From NCBI GenBank assembly GCA_045561735.1, contig JBJKXC010000025.1:14879-78878 (forward strand): DNA of 64,000 bases, written 5' to 3'. The translations under genes were made by a program, and so were the position numbers. The notes under the pieces are model-generated. The model saw nothing but the letters and a program-made list of their open reading frames with translations, did no database searches and had not been told where the DNA came from. Positions 35,185 through 43,980 of this stretch are shown piece by piece (positions within the stretch are counted from its first letter, which is position 1; every line of letters begins with the position of its first letter). The stretch comes from UBA3537 sp045561735. GTDB taxonomy: Bacteria > Bacteroidota > Bacteroidia > Flavobacteriales > Flavobacteriaceae.

Positions 35185-35348
35185 AAAAGGTTAGGTAAAT
35201 AAAAAAACTAAAACAAGCTGGGTTTAATTTTTTTCAATTTCAAAATTAAATTATATCTATTAATTTACGATCTAATTGGCCCATACATTTGATATACAAA
35301 AAATTAAAAATTAAATATGGTTTTTGGTTCTATGTTTTTTTTTGAAGC

Positions 35349-36890
35349 TTATAGTTTATTTAACCAATTTTTTGTTGCAACATCTTGATTGATAATTTTT
35401 GAGAGTTCCCTTTTTTCAACTCTTATTTGTTCCATTGAATCTCTGCAGCGAAGTGTTACGGTATTGTCTTCAAGGGTTTGATGGTCTACAGTAACACAAA
35501 AAGGGGTTCCGATGGCGTCCTGACGACGGTATCGTCTACCCACCGCATCCTTTTCGTCATAGATGACGTTAAAATCCCATTTTAACTCTTTTAATATGGT
35601 TTGAGCAATTTCAGGAAGTCCGTCTTTTTTAACAAGTGGCAATACAGCTGCTTTGTAAGGTGCCAATACAGACGGGATTTTTAAAACGGTTCTGCTCGAA
35701 TTATTTTCGAGGGCTTCTTCTTGAAGACTGTTTGAAAATACAGCCAAGAACATCCGGTCTAAACCGATAGAAGTTTCTAAAACATAGGGTGTGTAGTTTT
35801 TATTTTCTTCAGGATCAAAAAATTGTAATTTTTTACCCGCATATTTTTCGTGTTGACTCAAATCGAAATCGGTTCTGGAGTGAATGCCTTCAAGTTCTTT
35901 AAAGCCAAAAGGAAATTTGAACTCAATATCTGCTGCTGCATCAGCGTAGTGTGCCAGTTTTTCATGGTTGTGAAAACGGTAATTACTTTCGCCCATACCC
36001 AAAGACAAGTGCCATTTTAATCGTGCTTGCTTCCAGTGAGCGTACCACTTGGATTGGGTTCCTGGTTTGATGAAAAATTGCATTTCCATTTGTTCAAACT
36101 CTCGCATTCTGAAAATGAATTGCCTTGCTACAATTTCATTTCTAAAAGCCTTTCCCGTTTGTGCAATTCCAAATGGAATTTTCATACGCCCTGTTTTTTG
36201 AACGTTTAAAAAGTTCACGAAAATGCCTTGTGCCGTTTCTGGACGCAAGTATAAATCCATGGTGCTCTCAGCTGAAGCGCCAAGCTTGGTTCCAAACATT
36301 AAATTAAACTGTTTGACATCGGTCCAATTACGACTGCCACTTATTGGGTCTACTATTTCTAACTCTTCAATTAAAGCTTTTACATCGGCTAAATCTTCTT
36401 CCCCTAAAGATTTTCCTAGACGCTTTAGTATAGCATCAATTTTTTCACGGTAACCAAGTACCCGCTCATTGGTAGCCAAAAACTCAGCTTCATCAAAAGC
36501 ATCTCCAAAACGTTTTTTCGCTTTTTTAGCTTCTTTTTCAATTTTCTGCTCAATTTTCGCGCAATGATCCTCAACAAGAACATCCGCCCTGTACCGCTTT
36601 TTAGAATCTTTATTATCAATCAGTGGATCGTTAAAAGCATCAACATGACCGGATGCTTTCCACGTGGTTGGGTGCATAAAAATCGCGGCATCTAAACCCA
36701 CTATGTTGGTGTTCATTTGAACCATAGCTTTCCACCAATAGTCTCTGATATTTTTCTTTAATTCTACGCCGTTTTGACCATAGTCATAGACAGCACTTAG
36801 ACCGTCATAAACTTCACTGCTTTGAAAGACAAAGCCGTATTCTTTGGCATGGGATATAACTTTCTTAAAATGATCTTGCGGATTGTTCAT
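35349..36890 (-). CDS. glyS: Glycyl-tRNA synthetase
   Basis: This is the dimeric, eukaryote/Gram-positive-type class II glycyl-tRNA synthetase of 513 residues. Class II motifs are visible: FNLMFGTKLG, YLRPETAQGIFVNFLNV near residues 222-238, FRNEIVARQFIFRMREFEQMEMQFF near 262-286, and ETSIGLDRMFLAVFSN near 385. The anticodon-binding domain is at about 410-510 (VLAPYKAAVLPLV, YRRQDAIGTPFCVTVD). It charges tRNA-Gly with glycine. It is transcribed alone. The symbol could also be written glyQS. Confidence 0.95.
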   Translation of the reverse strand: MNNPQDHFKKVISHAKEYGFVFQSSEVYDGLSAVYDYGQNGVELKKNIRDYWWKAMVQMNTNIVGLDAAIFMHPTTWKASGHVDAFNDPLIDNKDSKKRYRADVLVEDHCAKIEQKIEKEAKKAKKRFGDAFDEAEFLATNERVLGYREKIDAILKRLGKSLGEEDLADVKALIEELEIVDPISGSRNWTDVKQFNLMFGTKLGASAESTMDLYLRPETAQGIFVNFLNVQKTGRMKIPFGIAQTGKAFRNEIVARQFIFRMREFEQMEMQFFIKPGTQSKWYAHWKQARLKWHLSLGMGESNYRFHNHEKLAHYADAAADIEFKFPFGFKELEGIHSRTDFDLSQHEKYAGKKLQFFDPEENKNYTPYVLETSIGLDRMFLAVFSNSLQEEALENNSSRTVLKIPSVLAPYKAAVLPLVKKDGLPEIAQTILKELKWDFNVIYDEKDAVGRRYRRQDAIGTPFCVTVDHQTLEDNTVTLRCRDSMEQIRVEKRELSKIINQDVATKNWLNKL

Positions 36891-37035
36891 TCTACAAAAA
36901 TAGAAAACCCCTTTAAATTAACAGAAAAGATGACAAGAAATATAAATATTTTTTTAATTATAATATTATCCTTTCCAAATGCTAAAGCTCAGTGTTTCAT
37001 TAAAATTAAAATATGTTGTTTATTTGTAAGCATTA

Positions 37036-38652
37036 ATGAGTGTTATGCGCAAAACAATTCTTTATAGAATAGTTGTTATTTTTTGTGTGTTTCTTTTATT
37101 TCAGTGTGCCAACCGTGGAACAGCCAGTGGAGGAGAGAAAGACATCGAACCTCCAGTTATTATTAGCGAGGTACCTGAAAACTTTTCAACCAATTTTAGT
37201 GTTAAAGAAATTAAAATATATTTTGATGAGTATATCAAGTTAAAAAATATCCAAAAACAGTTGATTGTTTCTCCGCCCATGGACCCTCCAGCAGAGATAA
37301 CACCCATGGGGTCAGCTAGCAAATACATAACCATTAAAATTCATGATACCTTACAACCCAATACGACTTATGCCTTTAATTTTGGAAGCAGTATTGAGGA
37401 CAATAATGAAGGTAATTTGTTCCCATTTTACAGGTATGTCTTCTCTACGGGGCCAACCATAGATTCTTTGTCTGTAACCGGAAGTGTTTCTGATGCTTTG
37501 GATCGCGAGACACCAGATTTTGTTTCCGTGCTTTTGCATCAAGTAGATTCTACTTACAACGATTCTATAATTTTCAAACAAAAGCCCAAGTATATTGGTG
37601 TCTCAGACAGTTTATCAAAATTCTCAATTCAGAATTTAAAAGCTGGAGAATATATTTTGACGGCCTTAAAAGAAGAGAATATAAATTATACCTACCAACC
37701 AAAAAAAGATAAGTTTGCTTACCGTAGTGCATTTATCAAAGTTCCGTCAGACTCATCATATGTTTTGAAGCTCTTTGAGCAAGCCCCAGACTTTAAGTTT
37801 GTTAGAGCAAGACAATTGGCTCAGGGTCGTATTGGTTTTGGTTACGAGGGTAATCCATTGCCAATGCGAATAAAAAGTATTTCACCACTGGCTGACTCAA
37901 TAGTTTTTATAACCTCTAAGGAGCCTGAAAAAGACACTCTCAACTATTGGATACGTCCAAGAAAGTTAGATGTCGATTCTTTGTTATTCGAAGTTGAGTA
38001 CTACGCACAAAAGGATACTGTAAGTGTTAGATATAAATCTTTAAAAAAAGATTCTTTAAGCTTTAAAGCTGTTTCTTCAACTTTAAAATTAAACACTACT
38101 TTCAAGTTAAATTCTAGCATTCCAATTGCTAATTTTGACTCTTCCAAAACTATTATCATAGACAAGGATTCCTTATTTATTGATAGTGAATTAGCAATAG
38201 ATCCCTTAAAAAACACTCAGGCCAATTTAAAGTTTAATTTAAGTGAGGGAAACCGTTACAAAATCACATTTTTACCAGGGGCGTTTACCGATTTTTACGG
38301 TGCTAAAAATGATACTTTAAATTTCAATGCCTCAACTAAATTAATTTCTTCTTACGGGAATTTGAGACTTGTTTTAAAAAATGCAATATATCCTGTTGTT
38401 ATTCAGATTGTTTCTAGCTCTGGAGATGTAAAAGCAGAGCAATTTATTAAAGAACCACAACCCATAGATTTTATTCATTTAGATCCTGGCAAATATTTTT
38501 TGAGAGCAGTTTTTGATACCAATAAAAATGGCCGTTATGACGCGGGAAATTTTCTTCTAAAAATACAACCAGAAAGAGTGAGTTATGCCAAAGAGGTTTT
38601 GGAAGTTCGTGCGGGTTGGGATGCTATTGAAGAATTTGTATTAGAAGATTAG
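37036..38652 (+). CDS. Ig-like (Big_5) domain lipoprotein
   Basis: A lipoprotein signal (MRKTILYRIVVIFCVFLLFQC) leads into GTASGGEKDIEPPVI, the typical opening of Bacteroidota proteins with an SbsA-type Ig-like domain at about residues 45-140 (NFSVKEIKIYFDEYIKLKNI, PNTTYAFNFGSSIEDNNEGN). The rest is beta-rich, with a C-terminal carboxypeptidase-like module (FDTNKNGRYDAGNFLLKIQPE) followed by VLEVRAGWD. Start ATG 37036 or 37045 is possible; the second gives a more ordinary n-region. The function is unknown, with a likely location on the periplasmic or outer face of the outer membrane. Its stop overlaps the convergent sdhB stop by 4 bases. Confidence 0.8.
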   Translation: MSVMRKTILYRIVVIFCVFLLFQCANRGTASGGEKDIEPPVIISEVPENFSTNFSVKEIKIYFDEYIKLKNIQKQLIVSPPMDPPAEITPMGSASKYITIKIHDTLQPNTTYAFNFGSSIEDNNEGNLFPFYRYVFSTGPTIDSLSVTGSVSDALDRETPDFVSVLLHQVDSTYNDSIIFKQKPKYIGVSDSLSKFSIQNLKAGEYILTALKEENINYTYQPKKDKFAYRSAFIKVPSDSSYVLKLFEQAPDFKFVRARQLAQGRIGFGYEGNPLPMRIKSISPLADSIVFITSKEPEKDTLNYWIRPRKLDVDSLLFEVEYYAQKDTVSVRYKSLKKDSLSFKAVSSTLKLNTTFKLNSSIPIANFDSSKTIIIDKDSLFIDSELAIDPLKNTQANLKFNLSEGNRYKITFLPGAFTDFYGAKNDTLNFNASTKLISSYGNLRLVLKNAIYPVVIQIVSSSGDVKAEQFIKEPQPIDFIHLDPGKYFLRAVFDTNKNGRYDAGNFLLKIQPERVSYAKEVLEVRAGWDAIEEFVLED

Positions 38653-39395
38653 CCTTTAAGGCTAGATTTAATCAATTCACGATTCATTCTCGCAATATTC
38701 TCCAAAGATATGCCTTTGGGACACTCTACTTCGCAAGCTCCTGTATTAGTGCAATTTCCGAAGCCTTCTAAGTCCATTTGACCCACCATATTTTGAACCC
38801 GTTCAGGTGCTTCAACCTGGCCCTGAGGAAGCAAGGCATATTGAGAGACTTTTGCGCCCACAAATAACATGGCTGATGAGTTTTTGCATGTCGCAACGCA
38901 GGCGCCACAACCAATACAAGTGGCTGCGTCCATGGCTTCATCTGCCGCGTGTTTAGAAACCGGAATCGCATTCCCGTCTTGTGTATTTCCTGAAGTATTT
39001 ATTGAAATAAAACCACCAGCGTGTTGTATGCGGTCAAACGCAGAACGATCGACCACCAAATCCTTGATAACTGGAAATGCTTTGGCCCTAAAAGGTTCAA
39101 TAAAAATAGTATCCCCATCTTTAAATTTACGCATGTGCAATTGACACGTTGTTACACGACGGTCGGGGCCATGGGCCTCCCCATTGATGTACAAGGAACA
39201 AGACCCACAAATACCTTCACGGCAATCGTGATCAAACGCTACAGGCTCTTCCCCTAATTCAATAAGTTGAATATTTAATACGTCTAGCATTTCTAAAAAG
39301 GACATGTCTGGAGAAATACCGCTTATAGGGTATTTAACGATCTTTCCTTTTTGGCGGGCATTTTTTTGACGCCATATTTTTAATGTCAAATTCAT
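38649..39395 (-). CDS. sdhB: Succinate dehydrogenase/fumarate reductase iron-sulfur subunit
   Basis: SdhB passes electrons from SdhA to the membrane quinone site. It has the [2Fe-2S] motif CREGICGSCSLYING near residues 59-73 and two further clusters with CIGCGACVATCKN near 150-162 and CTNTGACEVECPKGI near 215-229. Its 248 residues match the B-type (SdhC-only) complexes of Bacteroidota. It is last in sdhC-sdhA-sdhB, 8 bases after sdhA. Confidence 0.96.
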   Translation of the reverse strand: MNLTLKIWRQKNARQKGKIVKYPISGISPDMSFLEMLDVLNIQLIELGEEPVAFDHDCREGICGSCSLYINGEAHGPDRRVTTCQLHMRKFKDGDTIFIEPFRAKAFPVIKDLVVDRSAFDRIQHAGGFISINTSGNTQDGNAIPVSKHAADEAMDAATCIGCGACVATCKNSSAMLFVGAKVSQYALLPQGQVEAPERVQNMVGQMDLEGFGNCTNTGACEVECPKGISLENIARMNRELIKSSLKG

Positions 39396-39403
39396 AACAA
39401 TAC

Positions 39404-41719
39404 TTATTTGTAGGACCGTTCTTTTACTTCAATATTTTCGTAGTTCAATGCTTCCTTGTGTAACTTGGCATCTTTAGGAGCGCCTTTGTATTCCCATGCC
39501 GATACAAATTGAAATTCTTTTCGTCTTTTTGCTTCCCCTTCTTTTGTTTGGTGCTCTTCTCTAAAGTGGCCGCCAGCAGATTCTTCTCGAGCCAGTGCGT
39601 CTTTGGCAAACAATTCACCAAGCTCTAAAAAGTCGGCAACACGTCCTGCTTTAGCTAATTCCTCATTAAATTCATCTGAACTTCCAGGAACACGAACCTC
39701 CTTGTAAAAGGATTCTCTTAATGCTGATATTTCTTCAATGGCTTTTTTTAAATTTTTTTCATTTCGCGCCATACCACATTTATTCCACATGATTTTACCA
39801 AGTTTTTTATGGAAATAATCTACAGTTTTGGTTCCTTTGTTATTAATAAAGGCTTTGATTTGTTGGCGGACATTTGCTTCGGCTTCTTCAAACTCAATAG
39901 TATCTGTAGGAATTGGACCAGTTCGGATATCGTTAGCGAGATAATCTCCAATGGTATAAGGTAAAACGAAATAGCCATCTGCAAGACCTTGCATCAAAGC
40001 AGAGGCTCCTAAACGATTTGCACCGTGGTCTGAGAAATTAGCTTCCCCAATGGCATACAAGCCAGGGACTGTTGTTTGTAAATTATAATCAACCCAAATA
40101 CCTCCCATAGTGTAATGAACTGCCGGGTAAATCATCATGGGTGTTTCGTAGGGGTTTTCATCAACAATTTTTTCATACATCTGAAATAAATTACCGTATT
40201 TCCCTTTAACAACTTCTTTTCCTAAGGATTTTACAAGGCTTTCATCCTTTTCATCAAGGCCTTTGATGTAAACTTGTTCTTTTCCATAACGAACAATTGC
40301 AGCAGCGAAATCAAGATATACAGCTTCTCCAGTAGCGTTGACCCCAAATCCAGCATCACAACGTTCTTTAGCGGCTCTGGACGCCACGTCTCTGGGGACT
40401 AGGTTTCCAAAGGCGGGGTAACGCCTTTCCAAGAAATAGTCCCGATCCTCTTCAGCAATTGCAGTTGGCTTTAGGGTTTTATTTTGAATTGCTTTAGCAT
40501 CTTCTAATTTTTTTGGCACCCAAATACGCCCATCATTTCTTAGGGATTCAGACATGAGGGTCAATTTGGATTGGTGATCTCCCGAAACTGGTATACAAGT
40601 GGGATGAATTTGTGTGTAACATGGATTTGCAAAGAAAGCACCTCTTTTATGTGCTTTCCAAGCAGCAGTTACATTACTGCCCATTGCATTTGTGGAAAGA
40701 TAAAATACGTTTCCGTATCCTCCTGTTCCCAAAACCACAGCATGTGCAGAATGGCGTTCAATCTCTCCAGTTATTAAATTCCGAGTGATAATGCCGCGGG
40801 CCTTTCCATCAACAACGACAACATCCAACATTTCGTGACGGTTGTACATTTTAATCTTACCACGTCCAATTTGTCGGTTCATCGCCGAATAAGCGCCCAA
40901 TAATAACTGTTGTCCGGTTTGTCCTTTGGCATAAAAAGTACGTGACACTAAAACTCCTCCAAAAGATCGATTGTCTAACAAGCCTCCGTAATCTCTCGCA
41001 AAAGGAACACCTTGAGCAACACATTGGTCAATAATATTAGTGGAAACTTCAGCCAGTCTATAAACATTGGCTTCACGTGAACGATAATCTCCGCCTTTTA
41101 CTGTGTCATAGAAAAGCCTATAGGTGGAGTCGCCATCTCCTTGGTAATTTTTAGCCGCATTGATACCACCTTGTGCTGCAATGGAATGTGCGCGTCTTGG
41201 GGAATCCTGAAAGCAAAAAGCTTTCACATTGTATCCGAGCTCTGCGAGAGTCGCAGCGGCAGATCCGCCTGCCAGACCTGTTCCAACAACAATAATATCA
41301 ATTAGTCTTTTGTTGGCAGGATTGACAAGTTTGATTTTATTTTTATGGTTGGTCCATTTTAGGGCGATGGGCCCCTGAGGAATTCCACTTTTTAAGTTGA
41401 CAGAAAACGATTTAGGTTGTACTTTTTTTAAAATTTCGTCAATATTAAAATTTTTAACTTTGGCTGCAAGTATCTTGTTTTTTCTTTTGTGATTTGGGTC
41501 GGTTTCTTTGATGGGCTTTCTAGCAATGGATTTATGCCAGTTTGAATCCCAATCTTGTAACTTACATTTAACCCCTGTACTTTTTTTAATAATCTTGGCT
41601 TTGTTTGTTTTTGTGCATTTGTAGTAAAATCTAATGCAAACCATAAGCTCGTCGCTGGATAAATAGCTATTTTTCGGCTTTCTATAATTTAATGAATATG
41701 TTATTTTTTTTGTCTTCAT
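39404..41719 (-). CDS. sdhA: Succinate dehydrogenase flavoprotein subunit with a recombinase-like N-terminal domain
   Basis: Residues about 107-771 are a complete SdhA: FAD motif VVGTGLAGGSAAATLAELGY near 144-163, the flavin-linking histidine in RRAHSIAAQGG, and the active-site block RYPAFGNLVPRDVASRA. It oxidises succinate to fumarate. Normal flavobacterial SdhA starts where VNLKSGIPQGPIALKW lies here (residue 107), but that codon is GTC, not a start. Residues 1 to about 105 are foreign to SdhA and resemble the arm-DNA-binding domain of Bacteroidota tyrosine recombinases: a strand-rich start with MVCIRFYYKC, then KKSTGVKCKLQDWDSN and TDPNHKRKNKILAAKVKNF. No ATG lies between residue 26 and the SdhA core. 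The 771-residue length exceeds the usual 665-670. The recombinase core and catalytic domains are absent. Confidence 0.93.
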   Translation of the reverse strand: MKTKKITYSLNYRKPKNSYLSSDELMVCIRFYYKCTKTNKAKIIKKSTGVKCKLQDWDSNWHKSIARKPIKETDPNHKRKNKILAAKVKNFNIDEILKKVQPKSFSVNLKSGIPQGPIALKWTNHKNKIKLVNPANKRLIDIIVVGTGLAGGSAAATLAELGYNVKAFCFQDSPRRAHSIAAQGGINAAKNYQGDGDSTYRLFYDTVKGGDYRSREANVYRLAEVSTNIIDQCVAQGVPFARDYGGLLDNRSFGGVLVSRTFYAKGQTGQQLLLGAYSAMNRQIGRGKIKMYNRHEMLDVVVVDGKARGIITRNLITGEIERHSAHAVVLGTGGYGNVFYLSTNAMGSNVTAAWKAHKRGAFFANPCYTQIHPTCIPVSGDHQSKLTLMSESLRNDGRIWVPKKLEDAKAIQNKTLKPTAIAEEDRDYFLERRYPAFGNLVPRDVASRAAKERCDAGFGVNATGEAVYLDFAAAIVRYGKEQVYIKGLDEKDESLVKSLGKEVVKGKYGNLFQMYEKIVDENPYETPMMIYPAVHYTMGGIWVDYNLQTTVPGLYAIGEANFSDHGANRLGASALMQGLADGYFVLPYTIGDYLANDIRTGPIPTDTIEFEEAEANVRQQIKAFINNKGTKTVDYFHKKLGKIMWNKCGMARNEKNLKKAIEEISALRESFYKEVRVPGSSDEFNEELAKAGRVADFLELGELFAKDALAREESAGGHFREEHQTKEGEAKRRKEFQFVSAWEYKGAPKDAKLHKEALNYENIEVKERSYK
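41400..41719 (-). mobile_element. Remnant of a tyrosine recombinase (arm-binding domain) fused to sdhA
   Basis: The first 106 codons of the sdhA reading frame look like the Arm-DNA-bind/SAM-like N-terminus of a Bacteroidota site-specific integrase. Features are a basic beta-strand start, the STGVKC...DWD signature, and a lysine-rich helix following TDPN. No catalytic R-H-R-Y core remains. The simplest reading is that an element lay between sdhC and sdhA and a deletion joined its integrase start to sdhA. This is inferred; an assembly chimera is less likely because sdhC precedes it normally. Confidence 0.65.
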
Positions 41720-41763
41720 TTATATTACAGTAAAATTAATGATTTATTAAAAATAAACAAAAA

Positions 41764-41786
41764 TTTGTAACACATTTTGTAACACA
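41764..41786. repeat. Two direct repeats of TTTGTAACACA upstream of sdhA
   Basis: The 11-base word tttgtaacaca occurs at 41764-41774 and 41776-41786, a 12-base period, just after the sdhC stop and about 45 bases upstream of the sdhA start. In view of the recombinase-like sdhA start, these may be arm-type binding sites or operator repeats that came with the element. Function is inferred. Confidence 0.55.
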
Positions 41787-41793
41787 TACATTA

Positions 41794-42471
41794 CTAGTGG
41801 GCTATGTGATGAAAAATGGCTACAAAAATAAAGCCTAAAGGGATTGATAGTGCATATATTTTGCCAAAACTCTTTAGACCTTTGGTGTATTTATTATTTG
41901 CCCCAACCGATTGAAATGCAGAACTAAATCCGTGTAGTAAGTGCAGTGATAAAAACACAAAACCTACGCAATACAAGACCACACGCCAGAGCGGTATGAA
42001 TTTATGTTGTAATTCTTCAAAGTATCTAAAACCACTACCATCACTTAGAAGTCCCGAAGTGTCTCCAATTATGTATTTTGTTTTGATTTCTGGAATCCAA
42101 AAATCAATAAAGTGGATGACTAAAAATATTAAAATAAAACCTCCACTGTAAATCATATTTCTACTCATCCATGTTGAATTTGCGCTGCCCTTATTCATAG
42201 CATAGGACACTGTTCTAGAGGCCCTGTTTTTATATTCTAGCACAAACCCCATTAAGAAATGGAACACCACTCCAAAAATTAATACAGGTTGTAGTACAAA
42301 TTGCACCAATGGATTTGTGCCCATGAAGTGTGAAACTACATTAAATAATTCTGGATCAAAAACCGATAAAATATTAATGGCAAAATGTTGAAGAATGAAA
42401 ACCATCAGGAAAAATGCAGACAAAGCCATGGCAATTTTTCTAGCGATCGAAGACCTCAAAAACTGAATCAT
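41794..42471 (-). CDS. sdhC: Succinate dehydrogenase cytochrome b subunit
   Basis: This is the single membrane subunit of a B-type succinate:quinone oxidoreductase, expected to carry two b hemes. Its 225 residues form five hydrophobic segments, and histidines in QHFAINIL, VVSHFMGT, FGVVFHFLMG, VIHFIDFW and LHLLHGFSSAFQ are candidate heme ligands. It anchors SdhA and SdhB at the inner membrane and reduces menaquinone. It is the first gene of the operon, with a good promoter 25 bases upstream. The sdhC to sdhA gap is 74 bases and holds direct repeats. Confidence 0.94.
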   Translation of the reverse strand: MIQFLRSSIARKIAMALSAFFLMVFILQHFAINILSVFDPELFNVVSHFMGTNPLVQFVLQPVLIFGVVFHFLMGFVLEYKNRASRTVSYAMNKGSANSTWMSRNMIYSGGFILIFLVIHFIDFWIPEIKTKYIIGDTSGLLSDGSGFRYFEELQHKFIPLWRVVLYCVGFVFLSLHLLHGFSSAFQSVGANNKYTKGLKSFGKIYALSIPLGFIFVAIFHHIAH

Positions 42472-42495
42472 AATAAAAATTATATTTTATCTAGA

Positions 42496-42526
42496 CAAAG
42501 GTACTTCACACTGCGCTTTTAGGCAA
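42496..42526 (-). promoter_or_regulatory. Promoter of the sdh operon
   Basis: On the minus strand TTG (42526-42524) and TACCTTTG (42503-42496) are 23 bases apart start to start, matching the Bacteroidota -33/-7 pattern. The sdhC start is 25 bases downstream of the -7 element. Confidence 0.65.
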
Positions 42527-42627
42527 TAGGTTTAACTATAAATTTTTATTATTTAGAACTTATACAAATAGAAACATTCGTTTTTTTAATTTGCATATAA
42601 TTTTTTTAGCATCTAATTGAAAATATT

Positions 42628-42635
42628 TACATTTG
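42628..42635 (+). promoter_or_regulatory. -7 promoter element for pepP
   Basis: TACATTTG matches TAnnTTTG and ends 14 bases before the start codon at 42650, so the 5' leader would be very short. No clear -33 element is seen at normal spacing. Confidence 0.45.
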
Positions 42636-42649
42636 GAAAAACCTAAAAT

Positions 42650-43942
42650 ATGAAGTACCATTCCATAGATTCCGGATTGTTTGTTAAAAACAGAATTAAG
42701 TTTGCGGCTCAAATGAAATCATCTGCCTTGGCTGTTTTCAATTCTAATGACGTTTTTACAACGGGCGCTGATAGTACTTTGCCTTTTCACCAGCATCGCA
42801 ACATTTTTTACTTAACCGGTGTCGATCAGGAAGAAAGTATACTGATACTTTTTCCAGACTCTAAAAATTCAATTCACAGGGAAATTTTATTTTTGAAGGA
42901 AACCAATGAACATATTGCCATTTGGGAGGGGTCCAAGCTAAGTAAAAAACAAGCAACTGAGGTTTCTGGCGTTCAAACTGTTTATTGGTTGAGTGACTTT
43001 GATTCCATTTTCGATATACTCATGAAAGAAGCTGAAATAGTTTACTTTAATAATAACAACCACTATCGCAAAGCTGTGGAAATAGAAACGCGTGAGGATC
43101 GTTTCATAAAACGTGTAAAATCTAATTACCCTAAACACAGAATTGAAAATAATTTTTCCATTATGGAATCGCTTCGCGGTGTCAAAGAACCAGAAGAGAT
43201 TGAACTGATTCGAAAAGCTTGCAATATTACCGAAAAAGGTTTTCGACGTGTTCTGGGTTTTGTTGAGCCTGGTGTCATGGAATATGAAATCGAGGCAGAA
43301 TATGTCCATGAGTTTTTAAAAAATCGATCCAAAGGATTTGCTTACACGCCCATTATTGGATCTGGCTATAATGCTTGTATTTTACATTATATTGAAAACA
43401 ATCAGCGCTGTTATGACGGTGATATGTTGTTGATGGATGTGGGTGCGGAGTATGCAAATTATTCCAGTGATATGACGCGGACCATCCCAGTCAATGGCCG
43501 TTTTACAGCGCGTCAAAAAGCGGTTTATCAAGCTGTTTTAAATGTTAAAAATGAAGCGACTCAAATGCTTGTTTCAGGGACACTTTGGGAAGCGTATCAC
43601 AAGGAAGTCGGCAAAATAATGACTTCGGAACTATTAGGCCTTGGATTGCTTGACAAAGCGGCGGTTCAAAACCAAGATCCAAAAAAGCCTGCATATAAAA
43701 AATATTTTATGCACGGGACTTCACACCATATGGGCTTGGACACCCATGACTATGGTGCACTGAAGGCACCTATGGTTGAAAATATGGTTTTTACAGTAGA
43801 GCCTGGTATTTATATTGCTGAAGAAAAAATGGGCATTCGCTTGGAGGACGATGTGGTTATTCAAAGTTCTGGTGAGCCAATAAATCTTATGAAAGACATC
43901 CCCATAGAAATTGATGCCATTGAATCTTTGATGAATGCTTGA
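42650..43942 (+). CDS. pepP: Xaa-Pro aminopeptidase (aminopeptidase P)
   Basis: This metalloenzyme removes N-terminal residues preceding proline. It has a creatinase/prolidase N-terminal domain at about residues 1-150 (FHQHRNIFYLTGVDQEESILILFPD) and an M24 pita-bread domain. The metal ligands are visible: two aspartates in LMDVGAEYANYSSDMTRT near 261-278, histidine in HGTSHHMGLDTHDYG near 353-367, and glutamates in TVEPGIYI and IRLEDDVVI. Its 430 residues are typical. It is transcribed alone and converges on the metal-binding lipoprotein gene. Confidence 0.94.
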   Translation: MKYHSIDSGLFVKNRIKFAAQMKSSALAVFNSNDVFTTGADSTLPFHQHRNIFYLTGVDQEESILILFPDSKNSIHREILFLKETNEHIAIWEGSKLSKKQATEVSGVQTVYWLSDFDSIFDILMKEAEIVYFNNNNHYRKAVEIETREDRFIKRVKSNYPKHRIENNFSIMESLRGVKEPEEIELIRKACNITEKGFRRVLGFVEPGVMEYEIEAEYVHEFLKNRSKGFAYTPIIGSGYNACILHYIENNQRCYDGDMLLMDVGAEYANYSSDMTRTIPVNGRFTARQKAVYQAVLNVKNEATQMLVSGTLWEAYHKEVGKIMTSELLGLGLLDKAAVQNQDPKKPAYKKYFMHGTSHHMGLDTHDYGALKAPMVENMVFTVEPGIYIAEEKMGIRLEDDVVIQSSGEPINLMKDIPIEIDAIESLMNA

Positions 43943-43943
43943 C

Positions 43944-43963
43944 GCTTGGTTCAGAAACCAAGC
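43944..43963. other. Perfect hairpin between pepP and the metal-binding lipoprotein gene
   Basis: An 8-bp stem gcttggtt/aaccaagc with a 4-base loop begins 2 bases after the pepP stop codon. It lacks a T-run on either side, so it is not a standard intrinsic terminator. It may stabilise the 3' ends of the convergent transcripts. Confidence 0.5.
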
Positions 43964-43980
43964 ATAAATTGTAGAATTCT

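Noticed and set aside
36891..37035. Possible T-box or tRNA-sensing leader for glyS
   Set aside because: No T-box sequence or terminator/antiterminator pair is seen upstream of glyS, and T-boxes are not typical of this phylum.
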